This document shows positions 61,983-64,000 of a stretch of 64,000 nucleotides of DNA, piece after piece. Numbering within the stretch: the first letter of the stretch is position 1; each line of letters starts with the position of its first letter. The stretch comes from Anseranas semipalmata (Eukaryota > Chordata > Aves > Anseriformes > Anseranatidae): positions 987,902 to 1,051,901 of the forward strand of contig VXAA01004296.1 in NCBI GenBank assembly GCA_013399115.1, read 5' to 3'. Below the pieces are notes generated by a model that saw nothing but the letters and a program-made list of their open reading frames with translations, did no database searches and was not told the origin of the DNA. Position numbers and translations under genes: made by a program.

Positions 61983-64000
61983 CGCAAAAATTTGAATACA
62001 GTTTCTTTCACAAATAGATTTAGTTGTAGGCAACCATTACTACCTGTCTGAGAAAATGTCTAGAAATATTAACTAAGTAGGAGGACAAAGTCTTTAACAA
62101 TAGTGGTCTGACATTAAGCCTGAAATGAAGAGTTGTTAAATAGTGCAGCATCTGCAAGATCATTTTTCGTGACCATCCTCTTAAAAAGAGCATAAATTAG
62201 GCCTTCTTGTAGTCATTTTAACTACTGTCTGTAATACCTGACTAGATTCCTGGAAGTTTACCCAGCACATATTTAATATTATTGGTCATCGTTAAATAGA
62301 TCAAACAGTTACATTAACCTTTTACATCAGGTCAGCAACATGCTTGGAAGCTTGTCATCAGCTCTGATCATTAATGGCTCAAACCCCTAATAACTTCTCT
62401 ATATATCACAAGCCAAGGTCAGGGGGGTTAATAATCTGTATTATCAGCATTCTCAACCAGGCAATTGAGAGAGAAGAAAAGCATAGCAATGGAAGGAGCT
62501 AATATTCTAATTTATATTTACTAAACGGTGATGTAGATTATGGAAGAATCACAGAAATTATTTAGGTGCACCTGAACCAGTACTGCTGAGATGCCTAACA
62601 AACATGGTTCTGCAGAGGTATGGTGTAAGTGGGTGGAAGAGTAATCTTTGGAGTAGACTGAAGAGGTTGTAATCATGTATTTGGAGACACATTTCAGTTC
62701 TCTTTTCCAGCCACTATGACTTGGAACATAGATTTCTAAATTCAGAAGAGCTGGCCATCCCTTTTCTGCTTCTGGGGGCTCAAATTCTGCAACAGTATCT
62801 CTGTGGGCACTCCAGTATTTTTCACATGGCACTGTGTTTCATCATCCAATTTTTAAAAGACATCCTTTCTGCCCCCAGTTAAGGTATTAAATGACCCAGA
62901 GAAATCGGTATGACCTTTTCCATTAAAATCATGAGGCTTATTCATTAAAAAAAAGCAGAACATAAAAGCTAAGTACTTTCTACTGTCTCTCTCATATCGT
63001 GTCACTTGCTTTTGAATTTTTTCTTTTCAGTTTGCCATACATCAATAGGTTCCCAAAAATGGCTTCGCTCAAAAAAGAATGATGAAACCTGCATGTTTTG
63101 TGAGCAAGAAAAAGGATGGCTTGTCTCACATACAAAAGGAAACACAGTCTTGAGAACGACCATTGACAGAAATAACTGACACACATTTAGATGCAAGAAG
63201 CACATTCATTCTTCATTTTTGAAAGAATGAAACAATTCAGGCTTAAAAGCTTCTCTGCATTTGATGTTAAATCCTGCAGGTCTGTACAAGTTGGTGGCTT
63301 GAGTTTGGCTTGGAGCAAAACTACTTTAAATACTTCCATATACCATAGAAGGCAACAATGATCAGTTAATAGAAAAAGGATCCCAAACCACTAGTTCCAC
63401 AAAAACAAAACAAAAACAAACAACAAAAAAAGCAAACAAACTCTCAGACAGCCAGAAATGTAGACTAAGGCTTTTTTTGTTTGTTTGTTTGTTTGTGTCC
63501 CCTTCATTTGTATTTTTAAGATCTCTTGGCAAATCTGGAGAGTGCAGCGATTAATAGCCATGACCTATCATCAGTGCAATTTCTAATCTTTTCCAAGAGA
63601 TTAGTAGTTAGGAAAAAACATCCTTGTGTCAGGTGGTTCAGCAACCTGCGTGAGCCATTGCAAGTCATTCACATATACAGGAATAATGCCCTTTTTTTTT
63701 TTTTTTTAATTGTTGTTCTTTGCTTTCCTCAGTAAGATATTTTATTTTAATTGATATCTTAAGATCTCAGTTCCCTCCAACTGAATACTTTTTGTCTACA
63801 TTTAAATGCAATTATATATACATTTTTTTAAATCTAGTGTAATATATTAAAGCTCAAACAATCAAGAGTCCAGAATGAGACTATGAGAACACCAGTTAAA
63901 AGTGAAAGAACCATCCAATTTCCAAAAATATAGGCAAGATTTTCAGAAGCTGGAAACAATGCTGCATCGATTTGTTTTAGCATTAATACTGCCCCCCCCC
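61983..64000. other. No gene seen
   Basis: Contains CAAA- and TTTG-type simple repeats (63400-63497), a T16 run (63692-63707) and a terminal C8 run (63993-64000). No gene or other repeat recognised. Confidence 0.55.
63400..63497 (+). repeat. CAAA-type and TTTG-type microsatellites in inverted orientation
   Basis: An A/C-rich CAAA-like array (63400-63441) is followed about 35 bp later by a pure TTTG array (63472-63497). The two can pair as a long imperfect hairpin. Confidence 0.8.

Noticed and set aside
61788..62033. 81-codon minus-strand frame as a gene
   Set aside because: Its C-terminal half is the CR1 ORF2 tail. The N-terminal half comes from unrelated flanking sequence and the second CR1 terminus.
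1..64000. CRISPR arrays, operons, ribosomal or transfer RNA genes, bacterial mobile elements
   Set aside because: None seen. The composition and repeat content are those of a vertebrate nuclear genome, and no cloverleaf with matching A and B boxes was found.

Overview
This is vertebrate nuclear DNA and most likely avian. It is AT-rich, poor in CpG outside a few short patches, has no operon-like gene packing, and its recognisable repeats are CR1-type LINE 3' ends plus old amniote relics (MIR-like SINEs, an ancient non-CR1 LINE, palindromic elements). Low repeat density with CR1 as the main LINE points to a bird. A crocodilian or turtle cannot be excluded by eye.

I find no protein-coding gene, exon or RNA gene that I can defend. 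The open reading frames are short (the longest is 179 codons), lack recognisable domains and are about what chance gives in 64 kb. The window therefore reads as an intergenic desert or the inside of a very large intron. The annotation is mainly a map of mobile-element fossils.

Layout: 1.63-2.12 kb, solo retroviral-type LTR with TATA, CCAAT and ATTAAA signals and near-identical 6-bp flanks. 3.2-3.35 kb, MIR-like SINE (minus). 16.7-17.0 kb, old CR1 ORF2 end (plus). 19.25-19.35 kb, MIR-like (minus). 22.5-23.25 kb, long old CR1-type 3' region (minus). 25.95-26.09 kb, CR1-type 3' end (plus). 28.1-29.55 kb, decayed LINE reverse-transcriptase ORF with readable motifs (plus). 31.1-31.64 kb, composite ancient repeat with inverted segments. 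37.5-37.6 kb, SINE tail (plus). 39.75-39.85 kb, palindromic MITE-like element. 45.3-45.6 kb, isolated CpG-rich patch. 46.4-46.5 and 49.95-50.06 kb, MIR-like SINEs (plus). 54.5-54.7 kb, second GC-rich patch with a hairpin. 56.0-56.2 kb, another old CR1-type 3' end (minus). 61.7-61.98 kb, two CR1 3' ends abutting head to tail (minus). Simple repeats and homopolymers are scattered throughout.

Nothing here acts as a coordinated gene system. The items most worth following up are the LINE fossil at 28-29.5 kb, the CpG patch at 45.3 kb, the composite repeat at 31 kb and the solo LTR. All family assignments were made by reading against remembered family features, not by a database search.
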